This document shows, one piece after another, positions 47,059 to 56,929 of a DNA stretch of 64,000 nucleotides. Location: positions 1 through 64,000 of the forward strand of contig DUQK01000031.1 in assembly GCA_012837835.1 (NCBI GenBank), read 5' to 3'. Each line of letters opens with the position of its first letter. Positions within the stretch are counted from its first letter, which is position 1. Origin of the DNA: Christensenellaceae bacterium (GTDB taxonomy: Bacteria; Bacillota; Clostridia; Christensenellales; Aristaeellaceae). The notes under the pieces were generated by a model. It made no database searches. It was given only the letters and a program-made list of their open reading frames with translations, and was not told the DNA's origin. Made by a program: the position numbers and the translations under genes.

Positions 47059-48495
47059 ATGGCTTATACTGTGGAAAAGATTTCCGGAAATCAGGTTCGT
47101 TTTGATTTTACAGTTCCTGCGGAGGAGTTTGAAAAAGCTCTGCAACAGGCATACCTTAAGGAGCGTAAGAGGATAAGTGTTCCGGGCTTTAGGAAGGGCA
47201 GGGCGCCCCGTAAGCTTATAGAAAATATGTTTGGCGAAGGCGTTTTCTTTGAAACCGCGTTTGATATTATGTTCCCCAAAGTATATGAGGAAGCTGTAAA
47301 AGCGGAGGGTACAAAGGTTGTAGACAGCCCTTCCATAGATATAGAGGAAATTGAAAACGGTAAGGATTTAGAGTTTTCTGCCACCGTATACGTGGTTCCT
47401 GATGTGGAGCTTGGAAACTATAAGGGTTTAAAAGCTGTACAATATCTGCCTCCCGTTAGCGATGAAGACATCAACCGCCGTATAGAAAGGGATGTTGAAA
47501 CTGTAACCACAAGGGAAAGCGTGAGCGACAGAGCCGCAGAAGATGGCGACTATTGTAATATAGATTATAAAGGTACGCTGGACGGTGTTCCCTTTGATGG
47601 CGGAACTGCTGAGGGGCAGGAACTACAAATCGGCAGCGGCATGTTTATCCCCGGCTTTGAGCCGCAGCTTATAGGCATGAACATAGGCGACGAGAAAGAC
47701 ATAGTCGCTATCTTCCCTGAGAACTATCACGCTGAGGATTTAAAGGGCAAGGAAGCGGTGTTCAATGTGAAGTTAAACGCAATACAGGCTGAAGTAAGAC
47801 CCGAACTTAATGATGAATTCGCTCAAGATGTGTCTGAATACGAAACTTTTGATGAATATAAAGAAGCGATCAAAAAAGAGCTTGAGGACATAATTAAGGA
47901 AAATAGTGAAGTAAAAGTAAAAGAAGAGCTTTTAAACCAAGTGATGGATGCCTCTGACTGTGATATACCTCAGGCTATGATAGACGATGAAATAAGCCAA
48001 ATTGTGCGACAAATGCAGATGCAGTTTGCATATCAAGGGATAAGGTTTAATGACTACCTGCGCTATATGGGTATAGACAGCAGGGAAAAGCTTATAGACC
48101 ACTATTCTCCGTCCGCTACTATGAATGTTAAACAGGCTCTAGTGCTTGAAGCGATAGTAGAAAAAGAAGCAATAGTAGAAAGTGAAGAAGAGCTGGATGA
48201 ATTTATGATTGAATATGCAAAACAGGAAGGGCGCGAACTTGAAGAACTTAAAAAATCCCTAAAAGAAGACACAATGGAGGAAATACGCAGCCTTATTAGA
48301 AAACGCAAGGCATCTGACTTTATTTTCGAAAATGCCAAAATTAAAGTTAAAGAGGAAGAAGAACCACAGCTTAACGCTCAAGAAATGGTAAAACAGGTGG
48401 AAGAAGCCATAGATGAAGCTGAAGAGCAAGAAGAAAAAGAAGAGAAAAAAGAAAAGAAGAAGAAAGTAGAAAAGAAAGAAGAAGAGGAGAAATAA
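47059..48495 (+). CDS. tig: Trigger factor with extended charged tail
   Basis: Ribosome-bound chaperone and prolyl isomerase. The 478-residue protein has the ribosome-binding [11 protein letters not shown] (the GFRxGxxP signature, about 43-53), a central FKBP-type domain (about 150-245) and the C-terminal substrate-binding arms. The last 50 or so residues are an unusual run of Glu and Lys (such as [20 protein letters not shown]). The start follows AGGAGGAGC; a frame beginning at 46921 includes the promoter and is rejected. TAATG couples it to clpP. Confidence 0.94.
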   Translation: MAYTVEKISGNQVRFDFTVPAEEFEKALQQAYLKERKRISVPGFRKGRAPRKLIENMFGEGVFFETAFDIMFPKVYEEAVKAEGTKVVDSPSIDIEEIENGKDLEFSATVYVVPDVELGNYKGLKAVQYLPPVSDEDINRRIERDVETVTTRESVSDRAAEDGDYCNIDYKGTLDGVPFDGGTAEGQELQIGSGMFIPGFEPQLIGMNIGDEKDIVAIFPENYHAEDLKGKEAVFNVKLNAIQAEVRPELNDEFAQDVSEYETFDEYKEAIKKELEDIIKENSEVKVKEELLNQVMDASDCDIPQAMIDDEISQIVRQMQMQFAYQGIRFNDYLRYMGIDSREKLIDHYSPSATMNVKQALVLEAIVEKEAIVESEEELDEFMIEYAKQEGRELEELKKSLKEDTMEEIRSLIRKRKASDFIFENAKIKVKEEEEPQLNAQEMVKQVEEAIDEAEEQEEKEEKKEKKKKVEKKEEEEK

Positions 48496-49094
48496 TGGGA
48501 GAATATTTAATACCATATGTGGTTGAAAGGAGCGGCAACGCAGAGCGCTCCTACGATATATACTCAAGGCTGCTGAAAGACAGGATAGTCTTTATTACAG
48601 GAGCTATAGACGATGGAATGGCAAATACTGTCGTGGCGCAGCTTTTATATCTTGAAATGGATAACCCAAATGCCGACATATCGCTGTATATAAATAGCCC
48701 CGGTGGTTCTGTAACCGCAGGTATGGCGATATACGATACCATGCAGTATATAAAAGCCCCGGTAAGAACCGTGTGCGTTGGTATGGCGGCGTCAATGGGC
48801 GCATTCTTGTTAATGGCGGGAGAAAAGGGTAAACGCATGGCGCTTCCTAACAGCGAAGTTATGATACACCAGCCCTCAGGCGGTGCGCAAGGTCAGGCAA
48901 CGGATGTTACTATACGCGCAAATTGGCTCCTACGCACTAAGGAAAAGATGAACCGCATGATGGCGGAAATGACAGGCAAGGATATAGAACAAATAGCCAA
49001 GGATGTGGAGAGGGATTATTTTATGACCGCAGAAGAAGCTCTTGAATACGGCATAGTAGATGAGATATACTCACCTCAAAAGAAGGAAGATTAG
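48495..49094 (+). CDS. clpP: ATP-dependent Clp protease proteolytic subunit
   Basis: Serine protease of the ClpXP and ClpCP machines, 199 residues. The catalytic triad S100 (MAASMGA), H125 (MIHQPSGG) and D174 (ERDYFM) is complete. The N-terminal propeptide is short. It starts on the last base of the tig stop and is followed by clpX after 6 bases. Confidence 0.95.
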   Translation: MGEYLIPYVVERSGNAERSYDIYSRLLKDRIVFITGAIDDGMANTVVAQLLYLEMDNPNADISLYINSPGGSVTAGMAIYDTMQYIKAPVRTVCVGMAASMGAFLLMAGEKGKRMALPNSEVMIHQPSGGAQGQATDVTIRANWLLRTKEKMNRMMAEMTGKDIEQIAKDVERDYFMTAEEALEYGIVDEIYSPQKKED

Positions 49095-49100
49095 GAAATA

Positions 49101-50402
49101 ATGTCTAAAAATGGCTTCGATCCGAATAAAATACAGTATTGCAGTTTCTGTGGGAAACCGCAAAACGAGGTAGAGCAGCTTATCGCAGGTAAAAACGCCT
49201 ATATTTGCAACGAATGCGTTTCCATATGCGGCGAAGTGTTGGATAAGGTTGCTCCAAAGCGCTTTACGGGCAAGGTGTCAAGAACTAAACTGCTAACGCC
49301 TGTTCAGCTTAAAGAGGAGCTGGACCAATACGTAATAGGGCAGGAGAAGGCTAAGCGCGCGCTAACAGTCGGTGTTTACAATCACTACAAGCGTATCCGC
49401 TCAACAAGGCGTAACAAAGATGTGGAACTTAAAAAGTCCAACATATTGCTAATTGGAAACACCGGTACGGGAAAAACTTATCTCGCCCAAACTCTAGCAG
49501 AAATCCTTAACGTACCCTTTGCGATAGCAGATGCGACGAGCTTAACGCAAGCTGGCTATGTAGGCGAAGATGTAGAAAACATACTCCTTCGCCTCGTACA
49601 CGCTGCCGATGGAGATGTTAGGGCTGCTGAGCAGGGCATAATATACCTTGATGAGATAGATAAAATAGGCAGAAAATCTGAAAACGCCTCCATAACCCGT
49701 GATGTTTCGGGCGAGGGTGTTCAGCAAGCGCTTCTTAAAATACTTGAGGGCACTCTAGCTAATGTACCACCTCAGGGCGGACGCAAGCATCCCCAGCAGG
49801 AGTTTATACAGCTAGACACTACGAATATATTATTTATACTGGGCGGCGCATTTAGCGGGCTTGATGAAATAATCAAAAACCGTCTTGGCGGAAGAAGCCT
49901 AGGTTTCGGTGCACAGGCGGTTAGCAGTGGCGATAAGAGCGATGAGCTATTAAAACAGGTTCAGCCGGAGGATTTAGTGCGTTTCGGCTTAATACCGGAA
50001 CTTGTGGGTAGACTCCCTATAATTGCCGCACTTGATGAGCTAGATGAAGATGCTTTAATACGCATACTCACTGAGCCTAGAAATGCCCTTGTACGCCAAT
50101 TTCAGTACCTATTTTCTCTTGACGGGGTAGAGCTTAAATTCACCTCTGATGCACTAAAAGCGGTTGCGCAGCAGGCAATAGAGAGAAAAACCGGCGCAAG
50201 GGGCTTAAGAGCCATACTGGAAGATATATTGCTTGATACAATGTTCTTCCTGCCTTCAAAGACGGGCTATAGGCAGTGCATAGTGGATAAGGATACTGTG
50301 CTTAAATTAAGCGAGCCTAAGCTCATAAAAGAGGAAAAACGTTCCACGGGCGCAAAAGCTATAAAAAAGGCAAATACGCCTATAACAGGCGATGCATCTT
50401 AA
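49101..50402 (+). CDS. clpX: ClpX AAA+ unfoldase
   Basis: Substrate-recognition unfoldase for ClpP, 433 residues. The N-terminal zinc-binding domain has CSFCGK and CNECVSIC (about 14-43). Walker A is GNTGTGKT (about 118), Walker B YLDEIDK, and the pore loop and [23 protein letters not shown] box are present. The C-terminal tail is basic. It lies in the conserved order tig-clpP-clpX-lon-engB. Confidence 0.95.
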   Translation: MSKNGFDPNKIQYCSFCGKPQNEVEQLIAGKNAYICNECVSICGEVLDKVAPKRFTGKVSRTKLLTPVQLKEELDQYVIGQEKAKRALTVGVYNHYKRIRSTRRNKDVELKKSNILLIGNTGTGKTYLAQTLAEILNVPFAIADATSLTQAGYVGEDVENILLRLVHAADGDVRAAEQGIIYLDEIDKIGRKSENASITRDVSGEGVQQALLKILEGTLANVPPQGGRKHPQQEFIQLDTTNILFILGGAFSGLDEIIKNRLGGRSLGFGAQAVSSGDKSDELLKQVQPEDLVRFGLIPELVGRLPIIAALDELDEDALIRILTEPRNALVRQFQYLFSLDGVELKFTSDALKAVAQQAIERKTGARGLRAILEDILLDTMFFLPSKTGYRQCIVDKDTVLKLSEPKLIKEEKRSTGAKAIKKANTPITGDAS

Positions 50403-50465
50403 AAATATATATTTAATATCACGAGTTTTAGCTATTTAGTTAGATAATAATTGCAAGGAGGATAA

Positions 50466-52811
50466 ATGCAAGAAAAAACGCGGATAGATTTACCGCTTGT
50501 TCCGCTTAGGGGAATGATGATGTTCCCCCATACAGTGCTGCATTTTGATGTCGGGCGTTCCAAAAGCGTTGCGGCTATAGAGTATGCGCTGGAAAATGAT
50601 AGAAAGATTTTTTTAGTAGCCCAAATGGATTCCGAAGTTGAAGACCCTTCCACAAAAGAATTGCACGGTGTAGGTACTATAGCTGCAATAAGGCAGGTGC
50701 TTCACCTATCGGGCAATAATATGCGTGTGCTTGTTGAAGGCGTATCAAGGGCTAAACTTATAGATACATATACAAAAGAGGAGGCTTATTTTGCCTCCAT
50801 AGAGGAAATATCCCCCTTTAACATGGCGAATATGGATGATAAAATGCGCGTCCTTATGCGCAGTGTAAAGGAATATTTTGAAGAATACACCGCAAGCGGC
50901 AGCCGTGTATCGCCTGAACTACTAAGGGCGGTTAAGCGTATAGAGGATCCGGATCACCTAATAGACACAATTTCATCAAGTGTTATTAGCGAATTTAGTA
51001 AAAAGCTTGAGATGCTCAGCATAGAAAAAACAGATGAACGCCTAACCGAGATGTGTGCGTTTTTGGCGCAGGAAACCGAGCTTGCCAGTATAGAACGTAT
51101 GGTGCAGATGCGTGTTAAAATGCAGCTTGATAAAAACCAAAAGGAATATTATCTGCGCGAGCAGATGCGTGTAATAAAAGAGGAACTTGGAGAGGATGAA
51201 AAAAACCTTATAGATGAGTTTAGTGATAGGCTTGAAAAATTAAAGCTAACTGAAGAAGTACATGAAAAGGTTTCATCAGAAATAGAACGCTTATCCCGTC
51301 TTATGTCTGGCTCCCCTGAAGCCTCTGTTAGTGAAAACTATATACGCTGGATACTTGATATGCCTTGGGGAAAGTATACAAGGGATAAAACCGATATAGT
51401 GCGCGCAAGAAAGGTGCTAGATAAAAACCACTACGGTATGGAAGAAGTTAAAGAGCGCATTATAGAGTTTCTTGCCGTGCACCTTTTGCGCTCAAGGAGC
51501 CGTCCGGATAAGGTTAAAGGCTCTATACTCTGCTTTGTGGGTCCGCCCGGCGTTGGTAAAACATCAATAGTAAAGGCTATAGCTGAAGCCATGGGGCGCA
51601 AATTTGTTCAGATGTCCCTTGGTGGCGTAAGGGATGCCGCAGAGATATACGGACATAGAAGGACATACGTGGGCGCTATACCCGGCAGGATAATTTCTGG
51701 CATTAAACAGGCAGGTACCATGAATCCCGTGTTTCTGCTTGATGAAGTGGATAAATTAAGCAGCGATTTTAGAGGCGACCCCTCAAGTGCGTTACTTGAA
51801 GTATTGGATAGCGACCAGAACAACCATTTTACAGACCACTACCTTGAAATACCCTTTGATTTATCCTCGGTAATGTTTGTAACTACAGCTAACGTTACGA
51901 GCACCATACCTCCTGCCCTATTTGATAGGATGGAGATAATAGAGGTTAGCAGCTATACAGAAGAAGAGAAGTTTGAAATAGCTAAAAGGCATCTCGTAAA
52001 GGAAAATATACGCCAATATGGTCTTAGCGCAGGCAGCGTGCGCCTTACCGATGCCGCGATAAGAAAGGTAATAGAAGGTTATACTAGGGAAGCGGGCGTG
52101 CGTACATTATCCCGTACGCTTGCTAAAATAATAAGAAAAGCTGCCGTTGAAAAGCTTGAAAATGGCAGAAAAACCATAAGTGTAGGGCTTGAGAAAGTGG
52201 CAAAATACTTAGGTGCCGAAAAGTATTTCAGGAGTGATATAAACAAAAAGCCTACCATTGGCGTTGTAAACGGTCTTGCTTACACAAGCGTTGGCGGTGA
52301 AATGCTTGCGGTAGAATGTATAGTAATGCCCGGCACCGGAAAATTCCAGCTTACAGGGCAGCTTGGTGATGTTATGAAGGAAAGCGCGCAGGCATCATTA
52401 AGCTGGGTGCGCTCTAAAGGAAAAGATTATAATATCACTGATGATTTTTTCCAGAAGAACGATATACATATACATGTACCAGAGGGTGCAGTTCCAAAGG
52501 ACGGTCCCTCCGCAGGTATAACTATGACAGTGGCTTTAATGTCCGCCATAACAGGCATAGCTGTAAGGCAGGATGTAGCTATGACAGGAGAACTTACGCT
52601 TGCTGGAAGGGTGCTTCCAATAGGCGGTGTTAGAGAAAAGCTGCTTGCAGCGTATAGAGCAGGGGTTAAGCTGTTGTGCCTGCCTGATGAAAACAAAAAA
52701 GATGTTGAAGAGTTGCCGGAATACATAAGGGAAAGCTTTACTATTCATTATGTATCAAAGCCTGAGGAAGTGCTTAATATAGCCTTGTTAGTAGAAGAAG
52801 ATGGAAATTAA
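50466..52811 (+). CDS. lon: Lon protease
   Basis: ATP-dependent serine protease degrading misfolded proteins. The 781-residue protein has the N-terminal LAN domain (1-200), a coiled-coil region, the AAA+ domain with Walker A GPPGVGKT (about 360) and the protease domain with the catalytic serine at about 682 in PKDGPSAG and a lysine about 43 residues later in GGVREKLLAA. It starts after AAGGAGG and overlaps engB by 11 bases. Confidence 0.95.
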   Translation: MQEKTRIDLPLVPLRGMMMFPHTVLHFDVGRSKSVAAIEYALENDRKIFLVAQMDSEVEDPSTKELHGVGTIAAIRQVLHLSGNNMRVLVEGVSRAKLIDTYTKEEAYFASIEEISPFNMANMDDKMRVLMRSVKEYFEEYTASGSRVSPELLRAVKRIEDPDHLIDTISSSVISEFSKKLEMLSIEKTDERLTEMCAFLAQETELASIERMVQMRVKMQLDKNQKEYYLREQMRVIKEELGEDEKNLIDEFSDRLEKLKLTEEVHEKVSSEIERLSRLMSGSPEASVSENYIRWILDMPWGKYTRDKTDIVRARKVLDKNHYGMEEVKERIIEFLAVHLLRSRSRPDKVKGSILCFVGPPGVGKTSIVKAIAEAMGRKFVQMSLGGVRDAAEIYGHRRTYVGAIPGRIISGIKQAGTMNPVFLLDEVDKLSSDFRGDPSSALLEVLDSDQNNHFTDHYLEIPFDLSSVMFVTTANVTSTIPPALFDRMEIIEVSSYTEEEKFEIAKRHLVKENIRQYGLSAGSVRLTDAAIRKVIEGYTREAGVRTLSRTLAKIIRKAAVEKLENGRKTISVGLEKVAKYLGAEKYFRSDINKKPTIGVVNGLAYTSVGGEMLAVECIVMPGTGKFQLTGQLGDVMKESAQASLSWVRSKGKDYNITDDFFQKNDIHIHVPEGAVPKDGPSAGITMTVALMSAITGIAVRQDVAMTGELTLAGRVLPIGGVREKLLAAYRAGVKLLCLPDENKKDVEELPEYIRESFTIHYVSKPEEVLNIALLVEEDGN

Positions 52812-53385
52812 TAGCGCAAAATTCGTAATAAGCCTGCCTGAATATAATAATTTTCCCGGCATAGGCAAAAAGGAGATAGCATTTGCGGGGCGTAGTAATG
52901 TGGGTAAAAGCTCCCTTATAAATAGCCTGTGCAAAAGCCGCTCACTTGCTAAAACAAGCGGTACGCCAGGCAAAACTAGGCTTATCAATATATTCCTAAT
53001 TAATGATAGCGTACATTTTGTGGATTTGCCCGGTTATGGCTATGCTAAGGTAAGCAAGGCTGAAAAAGAACGCTGGGCACATATGATGGACGATTATTTT
53101 AAAGTTTCCAAATCGCTTTCTGCCTGTATACTACTAGTTGATTTACGCCATAAGCCCACAGAACAGGATGTGCAGATGCTGGACTTTTTGCGCTACAATT
53201 CCATATCCTATACGATTGTCGCCACTAAGGCAGACAAGCTCTCAAGGGCACAGCAGAATAGGGCAAAAATGCTGGTTTCAAGCACGCTTGTAGTGCAGCC
53301 TTGGGAGATATTGCTATGGTCATCTGTAACAGGGCTTGGCAGAGAGGAATTGTTGTCCTCCATAGAAAAGCATTTGAACGCATAG
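52801..53385 (+). CDS. engB: EngB/YsxC ribosome-assembly GTPase
   Basis: Small GTPase required for 50S assembly, 194 residues. G motifs: GRSNVGKSS (G1, about 30-38), a T in the GTPGKTR switch (G2, about 60), DLPGYGYA (G3) and TKADK (G4, about 139). The lon-engB arrangement is conserved in Bacillota. Confidence 0.93.
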   Translation: MEINSAKFVISLPEYNNFPGIGKKEIAFAGRSNVGKSSLINSLCKSRSLAKTSGTPGKTRLINIFLINDSVHFVDLPGYGYAKVSKAEKERWAHMMDDYFKVSKSLSACILLVDLRHKPTEQDVQMLDFLRYNSISYTIVATKADKLSRAQQNRAKMLVSSTLVVQPWEILLWSSVTGLGREELLSSIEKHLNA

Positions 53386-53394
53386 GAGTATAGC

Positions 53395-53910
53395 TTGAAA
53401 AAGAAAGATATAATCATAATCATTTCAATACTTGTGCTTGTAGGCGGGCTTATATTATTGTCTAAGTTTATTCCGTCCCGTGGTATAAATACACCGGTTG
53501 TTCAAACCAGCGGTGAAGCTCAAAATACACCGGTTGTTGATAATAATAACGTAACTGAAAACCCGCCGGATAGCACGCCTGTACCCACGTTAGTGCCGGC
53601 TGATGCCTACCTTAAAGTGCAGATAGGTCCTATTGTTTATGAGCCCTATCCCCTAATTAAGGATAATGATGAGTTGGTGCTTAAACAACGCTCTGGTAAA
53701 GAGAACGTCGTTAGAATGACCAGGGATTCCATATGGATGCACTTCTCAAACTGCGATAATCAGGACTGCGTCCACCAAGGCACGGTAACCCTTGAAAACA
53801 GGGATATGCGTGTACTTCAAAACATGATAATATGTCTGCCAAATCAAGTAGTGCTTGAACTACAGACCAAAGAAGAAGCGGAGCAGGAGTTTAACGAGTT
53901 TTACAACTAA
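53395..53910 (+). CDS. NusG domain II-like membrane-anchored protein
   Basis: A 171-residue protein with an N-terminal membrane helix (about 6-24), a Pro/Thr/Asn-rich linker (about 28-70) and a C-terminal NusG_II-type domain (about 72-160). The domain keeps the two-cysteine NCDNQDCVHQG motif and MIICLPNQVVLEL, as in secreted Firmicutes proteins of this family. The function is unknown. The start is TTG, 9 bases after TAGGAG, and it is the last gene before the rpmH promoter. Confidence 0.65.
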   Translation: MKKKDIIIIISILVLVGGLILLSKFIPSRGINTPVVQTSGEAQNTPVVDNNNVTENPPDSTPVPTLVPADAYLKVQIGPIVYEPYPLIKDNDELVLKQRSGKENVVRMTRDSIWMHFSNCDNQDCVHQGTVTLENRDMRVLQNMIICLPNQVVLELQTKEEAEQEFNEFYN

Positions 53911-53922
53911 CCCTGCGATTAT

Positions 53923-53951
53923 TTGACATAGCACAGCTCATTTAGTATAAT
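53923..53951 (+). promoter_or_regulatory. rpmH: Consensus promoter of rpmH
   Basis: TTGACA (53923-53928), a 17-base spacer and TATAAT (53946-53951), a perfect consensus. A short hairpin, GACGCCAAAGCGTC (53997-54010), is in the leader. Confidence 0.88.
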
Positions 53952-54030
53952 ATAACGGTTTCTCAAGAGGTGTTCCGCATTTATACAATGCGTGTAGACG
54001 CCAAAGCGTCATTATAAAGGAGTGTTATTA

Positions 54031-54165
54031 TTGTTTAGAACCTATCAACCCAAAAAACGCAAACGCAATAAAGTGCACGGTTTCCGCCAGCGCATGTCAA
54101 CGCGCGGCGGCCGCAAGGTGCTTGCAAGGCGCAGAGCCCGTGGGCGTAAGTCGCTGACGGTTTAA
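54031..54165 (+). CDS. rpmH: Ribosomal protein bL34
   Basis: A 44-residue ribosomal protein of the 50S subunit. It reads [18 protein letters not shown] and continues with [20 protein letters not shown], the bL34 signature. Translation starts at TTG, 8 bases after AAAGGAG. The TAA stop is also the first three bases of a palindromic element (copy C), which separates rpmH from rnpA by 225 bases; these two genes are normally nearly contiguous. Confidence 0.95.
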   Translation: MFRTYQPKKRKRNKVHGFRQRMSTRGGRKVLARRRARGRKSLTV

Positions 54166-54326
54166 TACTATATTGCTTTTAACCCAGCGTTTTCTTGTGC
54201 GTCTTTTCCACTTTGGCTTTGCTTTGTTAAGGTACCATAGGGTCTGCTATGCCTGCTTCACGAAGCTTAGCCAAACCGAAAAAACCACCACGATAAAATC
54301 GCTGTTCTAAAAGCAACATAGTATTA
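54163..54326. repeat. MITE-like palindromic element, copy C (type 2)
   Basis: A 164-bp element with 19-bp inverted ends TAATACTATATTGCTTTTA / TAAAAGCAACATAGTATTA (one mismatch). Internal arms CTTTTCCACTTTGGCTTTGC and GCTTAGCCAAACCGAAAA also pair, with CATAG/CTATG near the apex. The core is shared with copies A and B, but the termini differ beyond TACT. It lies inside the rpmH-rnpA transcription unit. Confidence 0.88.
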
Positions 54327-54366
54327 TTTAAGCATTACAAATTTTCCAATGCTGCCGCTTGGCTAT

Positions 54367-54381
54367 AAACGCTAGGCGTTT
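54367..54381 (+). promoter_or_regulatory. Perfect hairpin in place of the rnpA ribosome site
   Basis: AAACGC-TAG-GCGTTT is a perfect stem ending 9 bases before the rnpA ATG, exactly where a Shine-Dalgarno sequence would be. No AGGAGG-like sequence is seen between the repeat and the start codon. Confidence 0.5.
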
Positions 54382-54390
54382 AACTGTAGT

Positions 54391-54720
54391 ATGCAAAAAC
54401 AATTTCGTATACGCACAAACGGTCATTTTAGTTTTGTATATAGGCGTGGCAAGAGGGTATCCTCAAAATTACTGATACTCTATTATGTTAAAGCAAATAG
54501 AATACAAGCGGGTTTTTCAATAAGCAAGAAGGTGGGTAATGCGGTTACCAGAAACCGAATTAAACGCCGCCTAAGGGAGAACTTCAGGCTTAGAATACCC
54601 GTGTTAAAAAATGGTAATTATGTGTTTGCAGTAAAGCCGGCTGCTGCCACTGCCGACTATTGGGAGCTTTCAAAGGAAATGGACATATTGTTAAAATGTC
54701 TTGAGCTATACAAAATATAA
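54391..54720 (+). CDS. rnpA: Ribonuclease P protein component
   Basis: Protein subunit of RNase P, 109 residues. The RNA-binding signature NAVTRNRIKRRLRE (about 50-63) is intact, as are the preceding FSISKKVG and the central cleft. The start codon lacks a Shine-Dalgarno sequence. yidD begins on the base after its stop. Confidence 0.92.
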   Translation: MQKQFRIRTNGHFSFVYRRGKRVSSKLLILYYVKANRIQAGFSISKKVGNAVTRNRIKRRLRENFRLRIPVLKNGNYVFAVKPAAATADYWELSKEMDILLKCLELYKI

Positions 54721-54963
54721 ATGCTTAAAAAGTTTTTGCTTGGGCTAGTAAGTTTTTATCAGAAAGCCATAAGTCCGCATACTATAGGTGCTTGCAGGTT
54801 CAGACCAACATGTTCTGAATACATGCGCATAGCTTTGGAGCGCTATGGCGCTTTTAAGGGTCTATGGCTTGGGATAAAACGTATTTTACGTTGCAATCCT
54901 TTTAGCTCCGGTGGCTTTGACCCTGTACCCGAAGCGCCTGAAACTACAATTAGGAGGAAATAA
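54721..54963 (+). CDS. yidD: YidD membrane-insertion efficiency factor
   Basis: An 80-residue protein with the family motif [18 protein letters not shown] (about 18-35) and [15 protein letters not shown] near the C-terminus. It contains conserved cysteines and an amphipathic N-terminus. It is directly adjacent to rnpA and yidC, the standard order, and is thought to assist YidC. Confidence 0.92.
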   Translation: MLKKFLLGLVSFYQKAISPHTIGACRFRPTCSEYMRIALERYGAFKGLWLGIKRILRCNPFSSGGFDPVPEAPETTIRRK

Positions 54964-54965
54964 AT

Positions 54966-55976
54966 TTGACGGATTTACTTACCAGTATACTTAACTTTAT
55001 CCAGTCTTTCATAGGTGCCCATGGCTGGTCCATAGTAGTTTTTACTATATTCGTCCGTTTTTTGCTCATGCCCCTTGATATTAAAAACCGCAAGGGTATG
55101 CGTAAGATGCAAAAAATACAGCCCGAACTTGACAAACTCCAGAAGAAATATGTAAATGACAAGGTAAAGCTTCAGCAAAAACAGACTGAGCTTATGCGCA
55201 GGGAAAGGTATAACCCTATGAGCGGTTGCCTGCCACTTCTTATACAGATGCCAATACTCTTTGCTATGTTTGCAGCCATGCGGCATATGGCAAATGAGCA
55301 GACTGTAAGGCAGGTGTTTGACTATATTCAAGGAAACACACCCGAATTTCAAGGCTGGCTATGGGTACGTAACCTGTGGGTGCCGGATTCTCCGTTTTCA
55401 CCCGCGGCTCCAAGCGCTGAATCCCTAAGGATGATAGGTTACGATGTTTGGCAGAGAGTATTCCAAGGGCTTGATTCCGCAGCGCAAAGCGGCATACTTA
55501 CAAACATGTCGATGTTAGTCGAAAACTTCAGCGGCACGTTTGATTTTTCTTCAGCGGAAGTGTTCAATGAAAGTCTTCCTTTAATACAGGAGGCTCTGCT
55601 TAATACCCCCGCATATATAAGTTCGCTTGCGACTATTCCGGATCTATCCAACATCAACTTCTTCATAGCTAAGTTTTCTGTGTACAAGGAATATAACGGA
55701 CTTCTAATATTGCCGATACTAGCAGGCGCTTCACAGGTACTTATGACGAAGTTTAACCCTACAACTGCACAGCAGCAGGAAGGTTCAAATCAAGCTGGCG
55801 GAAATTTCATGAAGTATTTCTTCCCTTTGTTCAGCGTATATATCTGTCTTACAAGCAATGCCGCTTTTGCGCTTTACTGGGTTGTGAGCAATATAATAGC
55901 CACCACATCCACAATTGCAATAAATGCATATTTCGATAGGAAGGATGCATTAGCTACGGAAGCAAAAGAGAGGTAA
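54966..55976 (+). CDS. yidC: YidC/OxaA membrane protein insertase
   Basis: Insertase for membrane proteins, 336 residues. The first core helix contains the conserved positively charged arginine of VRFLLMPLDIKNRKGMRKMQ, followed by a cytoplasmic coiled-coil hairpin (about 40-85). The loop between the second and third core helices (about 115-235) is much longer than in Bacillus YidC and rich in Pro, Ser and Trp. The lipoprotein signal found in Bacillus SpoIIIJ is absent. The start is TTG after AGGAGGAAA. Confidence 0.9.
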   Translation: MTDLLTSILNFIQSFIGAHGWSIVVFTIFVRFLLMPLDIKNRKGMRKMQKIQPELDKLQKKYVNDKVKLQQKQTELMRRERYNPMSGCLPLLIQMPILFAMFAAMRHMANEQTVRQVFDYIQGNTPEFQGWLWVRNLWVPDSPFSPAAPSAESLRMIGYDVWQRVFQGLDSAAQSGILTNMSMLVENFSGTFDFSSAEVFNESLPLIQEALLNTPAYISSLATIPDLSNINFFIAKFSVYKEYNGLLILPILAGASQVLMTKFNPTTAQQQEGSNQAGGNFMKYFFPLFSVYICLTSNAAFALYWVVSNIIATTSTIAINAYFDRKDALATEAKER

Positions 55977-55981
55977 TAATA

Positions 55982-56869
55982 TTGAGAACATACGAAGCAG
56001 AAGCTCGCACGGTAGAAGAGGCGATTAACCTTGGTCTTGAAAAACTTGGCGCCAGCATAGGCGAAGTTGATATACAGGTAATACATGAAGGTAGCAAAGG
56101 TTTGTTCGGCTTTTTTGGAAGCCGTCAAGCGAAGGTTAAGCTCACCATAAAGCAGGACGAAAATCTTCCCGATGCAGCTAGGGCGATATTTCAGGACGCT
56201 CTAGGTAATGATGAAGAAGAGCAAGATGAAGCGGTCCAAGTACCCAAAGTGCCAGAACAAAAGCCCGCTGAAAAGCCGGCGGTAAAATCCGCGGAAAAAA
56301 CTAAAGAAAAACGCGAAAAGAAACCTAGGGTTCAGCGCGCAAAAAAACAGCAAAAACCCGAAAAAACTCAGGAAGTAAAGCCCGCAGTTCAGAGGGATAT
56401 TGAAAGCCCTGAGGGCATAGCGCAGGCGTTTTTGCAGGAAGTTACAAAGCTTATGGGTCTTGATGTAAGTGTACACTCTAGCCGCAACGAAGAAGGCAAT
56501 GTACAGGTAGTATTTCAGGGTGACCCACAGGGCATACTAATAGGCAGACGCGGCGAAACTTTGGATGCGCTTCAGTATCTTACCAGCCTTCAGGTAAACC
56601 GCGGGGGTGAAGGCTATACAAGGGTAACGCTGGATAGCGAAGGCTATAGAGCAAAGCGCGAGGATTCGCTCATGCGCTTAGCTAACCGCATGGCAAATCG
56701 TGCTAAGAAAACCCGCCGTAAGGTAAGGCTTGAGCCTATGAACCCTTACGAGCGCAGGATAATACATACCACGCTCCAAAAGGTTGAAGGGGTAACAACC
56801 TATTCAGAGGGTGAGGAGCCCTATCGCAAGATAGTAATCAGCCCAGATGAGGGAGCGAAAAAGGATTAA
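55982..56869 (+). CDS. jag: Jag/KhpB RNA-binding protein
   Basis: A 295-residue protein with a Jag-N domain (1-55, including the KGLFGFFG motif), a basic and Pro/Glu-rich linker (about 75-135), a KH domain with GRRGETLDALQYL (about 190) and a C-terminal R3H domain with NPYERRIIHTTL (about 255-266). KhpB acts with KhpA in RNA binding and cell elongation control. The start is TTG after GAGAGG, 5 bases after yidC. Confidence 0.9.
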   Translation: MRTYEAEARTVEEAINLGLEKLGASIGEVDIQVIHEGSKGLFGFFGSRQAKVKLTIKQDENLPDAARAIFQDALGNDEEEQDEAVQVPKVPEQKPAEKPAVKSAEKTKEKREKKPRVQRAKKQQKPEKTQEVKPAVQRDIESPEGIAQAFLQEVTKLMGLDVSVHSSRNEEGNVQVVFQGDPQGILIGRRGETLDALQYLTSLQVNRGGEGYTRVTLDSEGYRAKREDSLMRLANRMANRAKKTRRKVRLEPMNPYERRIIHTTLQKVEGVTTYSEGEEPYRKIVISPDEGAKKD

Positions 56870-56875
56870 CAATGG

Positions 56876-56904
56876 TTGACAAATCAGCAGCTCCAATTTA
56901 TAAT
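56876..56904 (+). promoter_or_regulatory. Consensus promoter of the DUF177-rpmF unit
   Basis: TTGACA (56876-56881), a 17-base spacer and TATAAT (56899-56904), a perfect consensus. It lies between jag and the DUF177 gene and decides the start of the latter, because a TTG-initiated frame from 56876 would be the promoter itself. Confidence 0.85.
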
Positions 56905-56929
56905 ATTCACCGTTCCGATTGGGGTAACT

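Noticed and set aside
47091..47384. Long minus-strand open frames inside tig, gyrA, valS, clpC and other genes
   Set aside because: They are frame shadows of clearly conserved genes, with biased composition and no ribosome sites.
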